Under the pieces are notes generated by a model that saw nothing but the letters and a program-made list of their open reading frames with translations, did no database searches and had not been told where the DNA came from. Positions 1 through 10,387 of a stretch of 14,283 bases of DNA are shown piece after piece. Source of the stretch: Setaria digitata (lineage: Eukaryota; Nematoda; Chromadorea; Rhabditida; Setariidae); contig RCAB01000884.1 of the NCBI GenBank assembly GCA_003640385.1, positions 1 to 14,283 of the forward strand, given 5' to 3'. The first letter of the stretch is position 1; every line of letters begins with the position of its first letter. The translations under genes were made by a program, and so were the position numbers.

Positions 1-480
1 TTTGTCAAATTCAATCAAATATAATTATTTGATTATTTTGGCAGAGACAAATATTTTTTTTCTTTTTTTAATGTTCAAATAATTATGGAGAGATTAGTGT
101 TTTTTTTCATTTTCATAGCTCTTTTTTTCCGGTTTGTGCTCATTTTCTGATATTGTACATTTTCACTTTATTAATATTTCTTCGTTTTTTGTTTTTTTGC
201 ATTTTTTTTCATTGCTTACATACTTGTTTAATAAGAAAAAATGGGGAAGAAAAATTTGAAAAAAAATAAAGTGAAAAAACTAAAAAAAGTAAAAAAAATG
301 AAAAATAAAGAGAAAAAAGAAAAAAATGAATAAAAAGATGAAGAAAAGATTAATACTATAAAAAAACGAAAAAATATAAAATGAAAAAAAGAAGTTAGAA
401 AAAGAAAAAGAATGAAAAAAGAAGTTAGAAAAAGAAAAAGAATGAAAAAAAAAATCTAAATAATGTTTCTTTAGTCACTT
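1..480. other. AT-rich non-coding stretch with purine tract
   Basis: No coding feature is supported here. The first 230 bases are T-rich. From about 232 to 457 the + strand becomes almost entirely A and G, in short blocks such as GAAAAAATG and AAAGAAAAAG. This is low-complexity sequence, and long A runs encode only lysine-rich nonsense. Confidence 0.7.
391..450 (+). repeat. Two perfect tandem copies of a 30-base purine unit
   Basis: Bases 391-420 and 421-450 are identical 30-base units beginning GAAGTTAGAAAAAG and ending GAATGAAAAAA. A partial purine match precedes the first copy. The repeat sits inside the purine-rich tract and looks like simple slippage or local duplication. Confidence 0.9.
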
Positions 481-1105
481 ACTCACTTGTGTTTTCAATT
501 CGTTTCTGTTCTTGTAAATGATTTGTAACTTTTTTTGAAATTTTCTCCTTTTTTCTTTGCATAACATTTATACTATGCTAACACATGCTAGAAAAAATGG
601 GTTTGAGATGTTTGGCGTCTTTTGGTTCCCTAGGTTTTCCGGGCTATCATTTCCAGCTTTATTTTTTCGAATCGTGAACTTTTTGTCAAATTCAAATTAA
701 TTCGTTTCATAATTTAAATGGAATACAAATTTTGAAATTAAAAAAATATAGCAATGGTTATAGACAACTTTTGAATTATTTTTAACTACACGTCTTCAGG
801 ATGTAATTTATTTAAATCCTGATATTATCACTTTTCTTTCCTCAGCGTTTCTTCTTCCGTGAATAATTTTAACTATTTTTTCATTTATATGCTCTTTATT
901 TACTAGTATCTGAAAAAAAAAAAATTGTAAGGAAATCCCAAAAAAGCAAAAAAAAAAAAAAAAAAGAAAGAAAGAAAGAAATGATGAAGGTAGGAAAAAT
1001 GAAAGAAAAAAGAAAAGGAAAGGGAGCAAAAAAAAAAAAAAAAAATGAAAACATAGAAAAATATCGGAAAGAGAAAGATCTGTAATAATTTGCTCCTTTC
1101 ACTCT
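481..1105. other. Non-coding stretch with long A runs and an AAAG microsatellite
   Basis: No gene is seen. There are A runs of 18 bases at 948-965 and at 1028-1045, and an AAAG/GAAA microsatellite at 966-981. The open frames on the - strand are phenylalanine-rich translations of these A/G tracts and are not credible genes. Confidence 0.7.
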
Positions 1106-1109
1106 CTCG

Positions 1110-3413
1110 TTCTTTGTACTGATGTTTTGTTCTTTTTTTAATAGTCGGTGTCTTTTTCTTGTTCTCTCACTATTTTTTTCTGCTTTGCATGCTTTTTACT
1201 TATTTTACCTTCCCTCCTTATTTTCTTAATATGCATTTATTTAGCATCTTTTTAATTTATTTACCTTTTCTTATTATAATTTGTAACATTTACTTTGCAT
1301 GCTCTTCTCTTTTTATTTTTTTTTTTTTTTTTCATATGTAGCATTTATTTTGCATGCTTTTCAATTACCTCACTCTTCTAATTTTTTTTTAATATACAGT
1401 AGCATTTACTTTGCATGCATTTTACTTAATTTGTCTTTTCATGTTTTTTAAACATATACGACTTGCCCTGCATGTTTTCCTTATACTTACCTTCTTAAAA
1501 TGTAGCATTTTAATGATTTAACTCCTGTTATCTTGCAACTTGCTCTGCATGCTTTTCTTTTATTTACCTTTAGCATTTTTTGCATGCTTTTTTATAATTT
1601 AGCTCTTGTTATTATTTTTCATGCTTTTCCATTATTACATTTAATTTTTTTTTTTTTTTTAATATACAGTACCATTTAGTATGCATGAATTTTACTTAAT
1701 TCGCCTTTGTTCTTTTTTTTTAAATATATACGACGACTTGCTGGCATGCTTTTCTTTTATTTACCTTATTGAAATGTAACATTTTCTTGCATGCTTTTTA
1801 CAATTTATCTCTTTTTATTTTACGATTTGTTCTGTATGCTTCTGTTTTATTTCATCGTTTCTTATTTTTTAAATATATAGCATTTGTTTTGCATGATTTT
1901 CCATTAAAGTATTATTCAATTAATTTACCTCTCCCTGTTTTAATATGCAGTATTTAATTTGCATGCTTTTCCCTTACACTTACTGTTTTTTTCATTTTCT
2001 TAATATTCGCCATTTGTTTCGCATACTTTTCATTTAATTCACTTTTTTTCTTAATTTTCTAATCCTTGCACTTTCTTTGCGTGCTTTTCCTTAATTTTTC
2101 TCTTGTATATATTATCTTTTTTGATGTCTTGCATTAAAATAACTTTTTATTTTTTCACTTTTATAACATGTATGACTTTCTTTGCATGCTTTTCTTTTAT
2201 TTTACCTCTTCTTATTCTTTACTATATAGCATTTGTTTTGCGCAGTTTTTGCTTAATTTATCTCATTTTTTTATTGCGCAGTAGCATTTATTTTGCATGT
2301 TTTTCAATTAATTTATCTTTCACTGTTTTAATTTATATCGTTTACTTTGCATGCTTTTCTCTTACATTTACCGTTTTATATTTCTTTAATATGTAGAATA
2401 TGTAGGATTTGTTTCGCATGCTTTTCACTTGTTTACTTTTCTTAATTTAATTTAAAACGTTTAACTTTGCATGCTTTTCCCGTACATTTACCTATTCTTA
2501 TTTTCTTAATAATATTAATATGTAGCACTTTTGCATGCATGCGTCTTTCTTAATTTAACTCTTGTTATATCTTTTTAGATATAAGCAAGTACGACTTGCT
2601 CTGTATGACCTTTCTTTTATTCTTCCGTTTCTTATTTTTCTAAAGTATAGCATTTATTTTGCATGCTATTTTCATTAATTTACTTATTTTAATTCATAGC
2701 GCTTGCTTTGCATGATTCCTCATAAATTTACCTTTTTTCATTTTTTAAATCTTTACCACTTTCCTTGCATACCTTTTTCTCTCTTAATTTACGTTTTCCA
2801 TTTTTTAATATATAGTATCACTTATTTTGCACGCTTTCGCGTTATTGGCCTTTTCTTATTCCTTAAAATGTAGCATTTTTTTTTTCTTTGATTTTTTCCT
2901 GTTTTAACTTATACCATTTACTTTGCATGCTTTTCTCTTACATTTACCGTTTTATATTCTTTAATATGTAAGGTTTTTTTCTTCTGTTGCATGCTTTTCA
3001 CTTATTTTGCCCTTTCTTTTTTCTTAATATGCAGCATCTATTCGCATGCTTTTTTTCAATTAATTTTTTTCAATAATTTATCTTTTCTAATTTTTTTTTT
3101 TTTTTTTTTAATATAGTTTTGCATGCCTTTTACTTAATTTACCTCTTCTTACTACTTTTTTTTTAATGGGATTTGTGTTGTCGTCTTTCTCATACGACTT
3201 GCCTGCATGCTCTTCACTTTTACATTTATTTTGCGTTCTTTTCATTTAATTTATCTTTTGTTATTTTTATTATTTGCCATTTATTTTGTTGTTTTCCTTC
3301 TAAATTTGTTTTTTATTCTATTTTTTAACATATGCTACTTGCTGCATACTTCCTATCTAATTTACCTTTTCTTATTTTAATTTACAACATTTACTTTGCA
3401 TGCTTTTCTCTCT
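1110..3413 (+). repeat. Degenerate T-rich tandem array built on GCATGC, left part
   Basis: A motif of the form TAGCATTTA(T/C)TTTGCATGCTTTTC recurs every roughly 55-65 bases, with some irregular spacings. It is followed by ACTTAATTTACC, a T-rich tract and TTAATATGTAG. GCATGC cores are visible at 1187, 1297, 1352, 1413, 1582, 1961, 2184, 2349, 2416, 2469, 2925, 2989 and 3398, with many one-base variants between them. Longer units are also shared: about 70 bases at 2325-2400 recur almost unchanged at 2898-2970. A second unit type contains ACGACTTGC (near 1460, 1732, 2591 and 3197). The array has many diverged copies and no protein-coding signal; its open frames simply repeat the residues Phe-Ala-Cys-Phe from TTTGCATGCTTT. 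Confidence 0.85.
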
Positions 3414-3617
3414 GCAATTATGCATTTAAAAATATGATGGCTGAAATGATGGTGATTTTCGAGTTTAGATTTGCAAAATGATGCTAGTGAAGAAGATTTT
3501 CGAAGAGCTGTCGACAGTACCAAAAAATGAACTATGAAAAGATCAATGGTGATACTGCTGCAAATTATGGTAACATAAGCGAAATGAAGGTGAATGTGGA
3601 AAGGTAACTTAGAGTTG
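3414..3617 (+). pseudogene. Broken duplicate of exon 3 of the downstream tyrosine phosphatase gene
   Basis: This stretch aligns base for base, with small gaps, to 6459-6664, which holds the third coding exon of the phosphatase gene and the end of the intron before it. The intron end (TTTAGATTTGC), the exon and the donor AAAGGTAACTT are all recognisable. The copy reads MLVKKIFEELSTVPKNEL and then hits TGA, where the intact exon reads MRVKKIFKQLSAVPKNRL and continues. Past the stop a frameshift is needed to recover the ANYG segment. It therefore cannot encode the phosphatase N-terminus. The similarity ends near the donor, so only about 200 bases are recognisably duplicated. It interrupts the GCATGC array, which continues on both sides. 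An open frame on the opposite strand at 3377-3643 is a shadow. Confidence 0.88.
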
Positions 3618-3649
3618 ATAAAAAATTCTTTCTTATGTGGCATGTGCTC

Positions 3650-4880
3650 CCATACAATAAGTTATCACTATCATACATTTTCTATTATCACTAAAAATTT
3701 CCTTTGCATGTCTTTCACTTAATTTTCCTTTTGTTTTCTTAATATGTAGCACTGATTTTGCATGCTTTTTACATAGTTCACCTCCTCTTACCTTTTATTA
3801 TACGGCATTTGTGTTGTCGTTTTTCTCTTCAAATTGCTTTCCTTGTCTTTTTATTTATAGCATTTATTTTGCATTTTTTTTTTTGCCTTTTCTAATCTTT
3901 TTTAATATGTTGCTGTAGAATAATTTAGTTGCAATTATTTTGCACATTTTTCCAATTAACTTATCTTTTCTTATTATCCATTATATGGATGGCATTTGTT
4001 CTGTTATTTTTCTCTTAAATTTCTCTCACGTTTTTCTAACCTTTTTACTTGATTTGCTTGCTATTTTGCATTTGTTTCACTTAATTTAAAAAAAAAATGA
4101 AACAAAAAATAATAAAAGTGTAAATTAATTTACACTTTTATTATTTTTAAGTGTAAATTAATTTACACTTTTATTATTTTTTGTCATTTGCCAGTTGTTT
4201 TGTTATTTTTTTCCTAAGTATGTTTTTTATTCCACTTTTTTTTAAAAATATTCACCACTTGCTTTACATCCATCTCCTTCACTTATTTCATTTTTTCGTA
4301 TTTTCTTAATGTGTAGCTTCATTTTGCATACTTTCTACCAAATTTACCTTTTCTTCTTTAATTTCTAGCATTACTTTGCATGCTTTTCTCTTACATTTGC
4401 GGTTTTTTATTTTCTTAAATATGATTTATTCTGCACGTTTTTTTTTTACTTTATTTATCTAGCATCTGTTTTATTGTTTTTCTCTCAGATCTGCTTTTTA
4501 CTTGCTTATTTTTTTATCATAACGACTTGCTTGCGCGCTTTTCTTCTATGTTTGCATTTTCTTATTTCTTGGCATGTAGCATGCATAGTTCCCCTTTAAT
4601 TTATCTTCTGAATAAATATGTTTGACGCACCTTTCTATTATATTTAGCATTTCTTATTTTCTTAAATTGTAGTCCTTATTTTGCAAAATTTGTCTTTTCT
4701 TATTTTTTTTTAAATATATTTTGCTTTATACGCTTTTCTCTTAATCTTCTACTTCTCATTTGCGTAACAGAATTTGTTTTGTATGCCTTAATTTGCCAAT
4801 TCTTATTTAGTAGGTAAAGTTTTTTTGTAAATTTCCGTATTATATTTTTGCCGTTTCTCATCTTTTTAATAATTAGAATT
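3650..4880 (+). repeat. Degenerate T-rich tandem array built on GCATGC, right part
   Basis: The same repeat family resumes after the fossil exon, with recognisable units near 3703 (TTTGCATGTCTTTCACTTAATTTTCC), 3760, 4378 and 4529. Units are more decayed here than to the left, and GCATGC is often reduced to GCAT or GCACG. The signal fades into plain T-rich sequence by about 4880. No coding signal is seen. Confidence 0.75.
4102..4184. repeat. Perfect 34-base inverted repeat with nested palindromes
   Basis: Bases 4102-4135 and 4151-4184 are exact reverse complements, separated by 15 bases. Each arm also contains the self-complementary core GTGTAAATTAATTTACAC. The left core extends to a perfect 44-base palindrome at 4105-4148. 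The block can fold as one long hairpin or two shorter ones, and it interrupts the GCATGC array. It could be a tiny foldback element or a replication-slippage product. No flanking target-site duplication is obvious. Confidence 0.92.
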
Positions 4881-5782
4881 TTTTTTTTTCTTGCCTTTTA
4901 CTTATTTCACAATTTTATTTATTTATTTTTTGATTATTTAGGATTAGATTAATGTTAGAGATTATTTTGAACATATTTTCCATTTAGGATTTTTAGTTCA
5001 ATAGTCATAAGAACTATTTTTTCTATTTCATGTAAAATAAATCTGCAAAAATGTGATCAGAATAGCCGATTGGTGAAAGCCGTGAAATCCTTGAGCTTGC
5101 TATATTGCTTCAGCCTTAAATCTTCCATTTTTCATGTAGAGAAAAGGAAACTGAAATTAAGCAATTAATTTCTAACAAAATACTTCGTAATATAAAATTG
5201 AAAAGAAAATTCAGATTGTTCCATGCGGAAGCTTTCCTTGATTAGCAGCTACTGTCAGTTATCTTACAATGCAAATATACAAAATATTAATCGTTGTTTG
5301 CTTTGATTTTCATTTTTTTTTTTATTCGTGAACATGAAAATACGCTCAATTGGTTTCGTTTCTATGTTTTTCATTGCAAAAAATAATTCTGCTATATTTT
5401 TAAATACCGATGATTGGGCAGCATACGTTCATCTTTGCAACACTTTATCGTTTTTTTTTCTTTTTTTTCTTTTAATTTTTTTTGCTGCGATAATCAGTTT
5501 ATTTTATTATTTCTTTTCCTTTTAATATTTATGCAACTCGTTTTACATTTTATTATTATTATTATTGCACATTTCTCGAATTTATGCAGCCTTTTCTGCT
5601 CATTGATGTGCTGTATGATTTTTAGTTTTACCTTTCATAAGATAATTGATTAAAAGAACGACAGGGATCGTTTAAGTAGAAATTTTACGAAAGAAAATAT
5701 GCAAATTAGTAAAATTTAAATATCGATTGATTAATGTGTAAATTTGAAATTATTATTATCATAATTTATTTTTATCGTTTCG
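4881..5782. other. AT-rich non-coding stretch upstream of the phosphatase gene
   Basis: No gene is supported. A small patch at 5040-5130 is less AT-rich but shows no motif I recognise. An ATTATTATT microsatellite lies near 5551-5570. Open frames of 65 and 79 codons at 5328-5653 are phenylalanine-rich with no recognisable features. The phosphatase promoter presumably lies here, but no TATA box or known operator stands out. Confidence 0.6.
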
Positions 5783-5802
5783 GTTATTTCCTTTAACTAC
5801 AG
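5783..5802 (+). promoter_or_regulatory. Splice-acceptor-like site just 5' of the phosphatase start
   Basis: The sequence TTATTTCCTTTAACTACAG ends 27 bases before the chosen ATG. In nematodes such a site close to the first ATG is often where a spliced leader is added, which is my inference here. The alternative is an ordinary intron end with coding sequence further upstream: the frame is open back to the AG, adding nine residues. Confidence 0.5.
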
Positions 5803-5829
5803 TCATTATGTGCGGTACATTTAGTCAAT

Positions 5830-8800
5830 ATGACTGAAGATAGACGTAAATTATTTGCGGACAAAATGAAGAAACTGGTAAACTTTCAGTGCCAACTCAT
5901 ATTTCGAATCCTTTTATCTCTTTTTTTCTTCAATTAATGATGCTATTTACTCATTTTGTAATTTTTAGTTGCAGAAAGGTAAACACTGGACAAAACCAAA
6001 CTCGTCTGATACCGATTCAACAAAAAATCGCGAAAGTATTTCCTGCTTTCTTCAATCTATTCCTGAAATTACTGCCTATTCCACATTATCCTTTTCTGGA
6101 TTTACTGTTTGCTTTGTTCTGTCAAATGCTTAGCCGATATTGTATTTATCCTGTTAGTCTAAAATTGGGTACGGTGAAGAAGTTACATAAATTCAGTTAA
6201 CTTTTATTACAATTCGTTGATTACATTGTTAATAAAATATTGCTAATGAAATAATAGAGTAAATGTCGAAATTTCGGGCGTTTTTGGTGTCATTTCTTCT
6301 GATTTTTCAGCTTATCCTTTCCATTTTCCTTCCATATATTTTAGCTGTAGTAAGTCCCAGAAAACTCTTTCTTTCCTTCAGTCAGGCATACATATATCTT
6401 CTTTCCTTTAAACTACTTTTTGTTTTGTTTTCAGTCTCGAAGGAAATAAATTTGAAATGAAATTATGAATTTAAAGAATACTATGTCTGAAATGATGATG
6501 ACTTTAGATTTTAGATTTGCCACAAAAAATGCGAGTAAAGAAGATTTTCAAACAGCTCTCGGCGGTACCAAAAAATCGACTGCGAACCGCAAAAGTTAAT
6601 GATGATGCAGTTGCAAATTATGGCAAGTATTCACGTAGGCGAACTAAGCGTGACTGTGAAAAGGTAACTTGAAGTAAACGAAATGCTTGAAAATAATAAA
6701 CTTCTGATCTCATAAAGTTTTAAACAAGTGCTGTTGGTTGAATATGTTCGTCTTGATATTGTTATATAATACATAATTATTTGCTTTAATTACACATTTG
6801 ATTACATATTTTTATTTAATTAAATAAATTGTTGTCATGGTGCTGTTAGTACTTTATTTTATGTCTTTAAGGCATTAACATTGAAATGCTACATAAGAAA
6901 ATTAGGAGTTATACTCAAATAGAAAAATTGATCGACTGGTAATATAGTTTGATAAGTATTTTGCTTTAGGTTAAGAATTAAACTGAACACTTAAAAATGA
7001 TCACTATTTGATAAAAATTTCGAAGTGTACAAAACCTGTAAATTAAAATATCTACTGTTTATTATGTTAATTATTATTGTTATTCATGTAAATTACAGAT
7101 CAAAAAACCACAAAATATAGTTCGAGCTAGAGAAAGTGACAAATTTTCGTTGGATGATAAGCAAAAAGAAACGTTTATCAAATTTATCAACGTAAGTTCA
7201 CCAAAACATTGCTATTACCACTACCAACATTAATTGTTGGCAACATTTTGAGACAATAATTTTAATTTATAACAGGGAGTATGTGATCTTGGTGTATCAG
7301 GACTGGTAAAGCAATATGAGGAAAAAATTAAAACCTATAAGCCTCCTGATCATCGATGTGATGCCTTTAGACGAAATCTTAAGAGAAATCGATATAAAGG
7401 TATATTCTGAGGAAAAATTTTTAATAGTTATATTCAAAACGTTCTAAATACTATGAAAATGTAAATAAGTTATCAGTGTTAATATAACACCTGATTCCGT
7501 TCATTATAACAGTTTTCAGTTACCAGTTAGTTAATTATTACTTGGATGCTGAATTTTTATCAGTTAATAGCTCTTTATTATTAAATATTGTTAATGTCTT
7601 TTGGAAAGACTTATCATTGGTATCAAAAAGTATGGCATTTCATTAACTGGTTTAATAATTGTTATAATAGATGTTAAATGCTTGGATAACACTCGAGTGG
7701 TCTTGAAACAAAAACAAGATTATATTCATGCAAATTACGTAACAAGCAAATACCTTCTAAACCAGTTTATCTGTACACAAGTAATTAAATTTAATTTCCG
7801 ATGAAAACTTATCATCAATATTTAATTTTTAAATGCGGAAAATCAAACACTCTTTCTGCAAATTTTTGTCAATTTTATATTTATAGATAATCGAACGACC
7901 AGGTTACTGAAGATATTAGTAGTAATCATATCAATTGTCTATTAACTGCTGATAATATTAATTGTGATGAACCTCCAAATCATAGCAAATTAACGTTATT
8001 ACACTTTAGAATTATGATACTCTTTACTTGAGAAATAATCTGATACAAATCCCTTTGCAAATTTATAGTCGATTTTACTACCAATAAATTACCGCAATCA
8101 TATAAGAAATATTCCTTCAATTAGTAGAGTCAATGATTATTCATTCGTAAATTGGTAATTAGTTAATGTTAGTTATTGCCAGTGATGTGTATGTATGAGT
8201 CTGTTACAAAAATTAACAGCTACTTTTTCAGTAGTCATTAAATAAATGAATAATTTATAGGCACCGATGAAATCAACGGCAAATGATTTTTGGACAATGG
8301 TAATGCAAGAAAATGTTCGCTATATCATTATGCTTTGTAATATTGTTGAAAGTGGTAAAAAGAAATGCCATACATATTATCCTACTGAAGTAGGCAGTAA
8401 AATTGAATTTGATGGTATGTTATAATGAGCAAATTATAAAATTTCATTAACAGATATTCTTTAAAATAAAATCTGGAAATGTGATTAGTAAGCAAATAAA
8501 TGAAATTCAAAAAAAAAAAAAAAGTTGTAGAAATGAAGGAAAAAAATTGAGAAAATCATTAATAATGTTAACAACAAATTAATAACATCATCCTGAATGA
8601 TTACTTCTTATTCGAATAAGATAAGGTTTTATTTAGTTTATTTTTATTTCGTTCAACTATTTCTTGAAAATATTGATTTGTTTCGCCCTCTCTATGTTGA
8701 TTTGTTTTCATTTAATTAATACGAGGAAAAAAACCTTTTCCAGAAATAACAGTTTCGAATACAAATATTGATTTACAAGATCCTGCTACAATAATATCAG

Positions 8801-9866
8801 CTTTAAAAGTTGAAAAGAATGATAACGCATTATTTGTTTCGCATGTACTTTGGTGCAAATGGTATTCTTTCTTCATCTTACTTAGATTTTTTTCTTTAAA
8901 TCTTTGGACATTTTACCTGGAAGCATCCGTCTATTATAAATGTTGTAAGCTATAATTCTAGGCCTGATCATGGGGTACCATCTAGTGAGCTAGCACCATT
9001 TGAAATTCTAAAAATGGTTCGCCGATCAAGGAAACGTCCAACGGTGGTGCACTGTTCGGCGGGTGTCGGTCGTACAGGTACAATTATCGCAATTGAAATG
9101 GGTCTTGAACAACTCCTTCATTGTGTACCTCTCAGTATGGTCGAACTATGCAGAGAATTACGAGGTCGAACTTGCAAAAAATTTTCAGTTAGGGAAAATA
9201 GTAATACAGAAATTATAACATATTAATTCACGATTTGTAGAAGAAATCTCATAATTCGAGCAATTTCATTTTTACTTTTTTTCTATTTAGAAATCTAAAA
9301 ATTTTACTAAGTCGTAAATACTTTTTTCCTTCATAAAACTTTTTATTTTCATAACTTGAGACAATATACAATTATGTGTCACTAGAATAAATTAAATATT
9401 AAAGTACTGCATTTCAGATATGCGCGCTTTTAGTATACAGACAAATTTACAGTATGTATATATAGTAAAATGTTTATTGGCTTATGCATGGTGTTGTGGA
9501 ATATTTATCAATACTCCAGAACTAATTCCGGTCCGCTATGCCTAAAACTGGATATAATATGCCTGAAGTCGTAGATATTCTTAGATCCGAAGAGCAAAAA
9601 TTCATTTTTCTTGAAAATAAAATTCTATATATTTTTTGCAAGTATATGGCAATTTTTTTTTCCAGAAATCGGATATATTTGATCAAGAATATAAAGAATT
9701 AATAGATGGAGAAGGTACGAAGCCAGTTGAAGGTGCTCTAACTGCAGAACAAATTGCTGAAGGAATAATCAAAAATATAACTGCCGAAGAATTTAGTGAT
9801 AAGAAGAATTTTTTACCACATAACAATGCTAGCGTGCAAAAACGATTGGACGATGGCTCTGATTAA
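5830..9866 (+). CDS. Protein tyrosine phosphatase, classical cytosolic nematode type (11 exons)
   Basis: Inferred exons are 5830-5877, 5975-6035, 6515-6663, 7099-7191, 7276-7399, 7671-7780, 8261-8414, 8744-8861, 8962-9164, 9418-9530 and 9666-9866. All junctions are phase-compatible, giving about 457 residues. The product should remove phosphate from phosphotyrosine in target proteins. Residues 1-90 are rich in Lys and Arg. The catalytic domain follows, with NRYKDV (Tyr157, substrate-recognition loop), DYIHANY (175-181), FICTQAPMKSTANDFW, WPDHGVP (general acid Asp288), HCSAGVGRTG (nucleophile Cys317, Arg323) and SIQTNLQY (Q-loop Gln361). All key residues are present, so activity is predicted. 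The C-terminal 66 residues are acidic. No signal peptide or membrane segment is seen. Nematodes have many such short phosphatases, several linked to sperm, but a role here is only inference. Exon 1 and the last two donors (GTCGAA at 9165, GTCCGC at 9531) are the least certain. No orthologue name is assigned. Confidence 0.93.
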
Positions 9867-10144
9867 TTATCGATATGAGCGGCATTAATTTTACAATATA
9901 TTTTGGGAAACGTTGTTGCATTAAACAAAATTTGTGAAACAAATTGCGGAACTAATATGACCAGATTCGATTTGTTCAGCCTTTATCGCACCCCCGAACT
10001 AATGCTATAAAAGAAAAGTCTTATACCGCATTAATAATCAGTTGCAATACTGAATGCAGAAAATTGCTCAATATTGATTAAGCGCAGCAAACTTTTTTTT
10101 TTTTTTAACAGAATATATATTTATATACTTGTCAAATTTCGTGT

Positions 10145-10166
10145 GTAGACAGTGCCTCGTGTCTAC
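10145..10166 (+). other. Small hairpin with 7-base stem
   Basis: GTAGACA and TGTCTAC pair perfectly around an 8-base loop (GTGCCTCG). It lies about 280 bases past the phosphatase stop. It could be an RNA stem-loop in the 3' UTR, but a 7-base stem can arise by chance. Confidence 0.3.
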
Positions 10167-10291
10167 TATCCAGTAATCTTGGGTGCTCTTCGATCATAAA
10201 GGAGAATACAGTCAGGTAATTTAAACTAAATCAAAGGAAACAAAACTAAATTAAAGTTTGGTAGTACTGTAAAAGATCCCCCTTACAGTGA

Positions 10292-10378
10292 ATGAATTTT
10301 GCCCGTGCGATTGGTAACCATACATTGGTGAATCAAAGTCAATTACCAACAGAAGTATCTCAACGAATAGCAGCGTAA
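10292..10378 (+). CDS. Possible 28-codon small open reading frame, unknown
   Basis: An ATG three bases past an acceptor-like CCCCCTTACAG opens a frame of 28 codons (MNFARAIGNHTLVNQSQL and on) that ends in TAA. Unlike the surrounding DNA it has balanced base use and a varied amino-acid mix. A donor-like GTAAAG overlaps its end. I recognise no family. It could be a small gene, an exon, part of a 3' UTR or a relic. Confidence 0.2.
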   Translation: MNFARAIGNHTLVNQSQLPTEVSQRIAA

Positions 10379-10387
10379 AGGACTGAG

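Noticed and set aside
4..700. A shared 14-base word (TTTGTCAAATTCAA) near both ends of this stretch
   Set aside because: In DNA this AT-rich a single short match is not evidence of a repeat.
808..1102. Two open frames on the - strand rich in phenylalanine
   Set aside because: They are translations of A/G microsatellite and poly-A tracts, with no start context, domain or varied composition.
2103..2396. 97-codon open frame that looks like a hydrophobic membrane protein
   Set aside because: It is a reading of the T-rich repeat array; the recurring Phe-Ala-Cys-Phe comes from TTTGCATGCTTT in each unit.
3377..3643. 88-codon open frame on the - strand
   Set aside because: It lies antisense to the fossil phosphatase exon and takes its varied composition from that exon.
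1110..4880. CRISPR-like array
   Set aside because: Units are degenerate, spacing is irregular, there are no unique spacers of fixed length and the host is a eukaryote.
5328..5653. Open frames of 65 and 79 codons, possibly secreted peptides
   Set aside because: Both become phenylalanine and isoleucine runs from T-rich DNA, with no splice signals or similarity that supports them.
5889..6200. 103-codon open frame
   Set aside because: It reads phosphatase exon 2 in the wrong frame and continues through introns on both sides.
10300..10350. tRNA-like fold around TTGGTAA and TTACCAA
   Set aside because: Only a 7-base pairing is present; no acceptor stem, anticodon arm or conserved box A/B sequence can be fitted.
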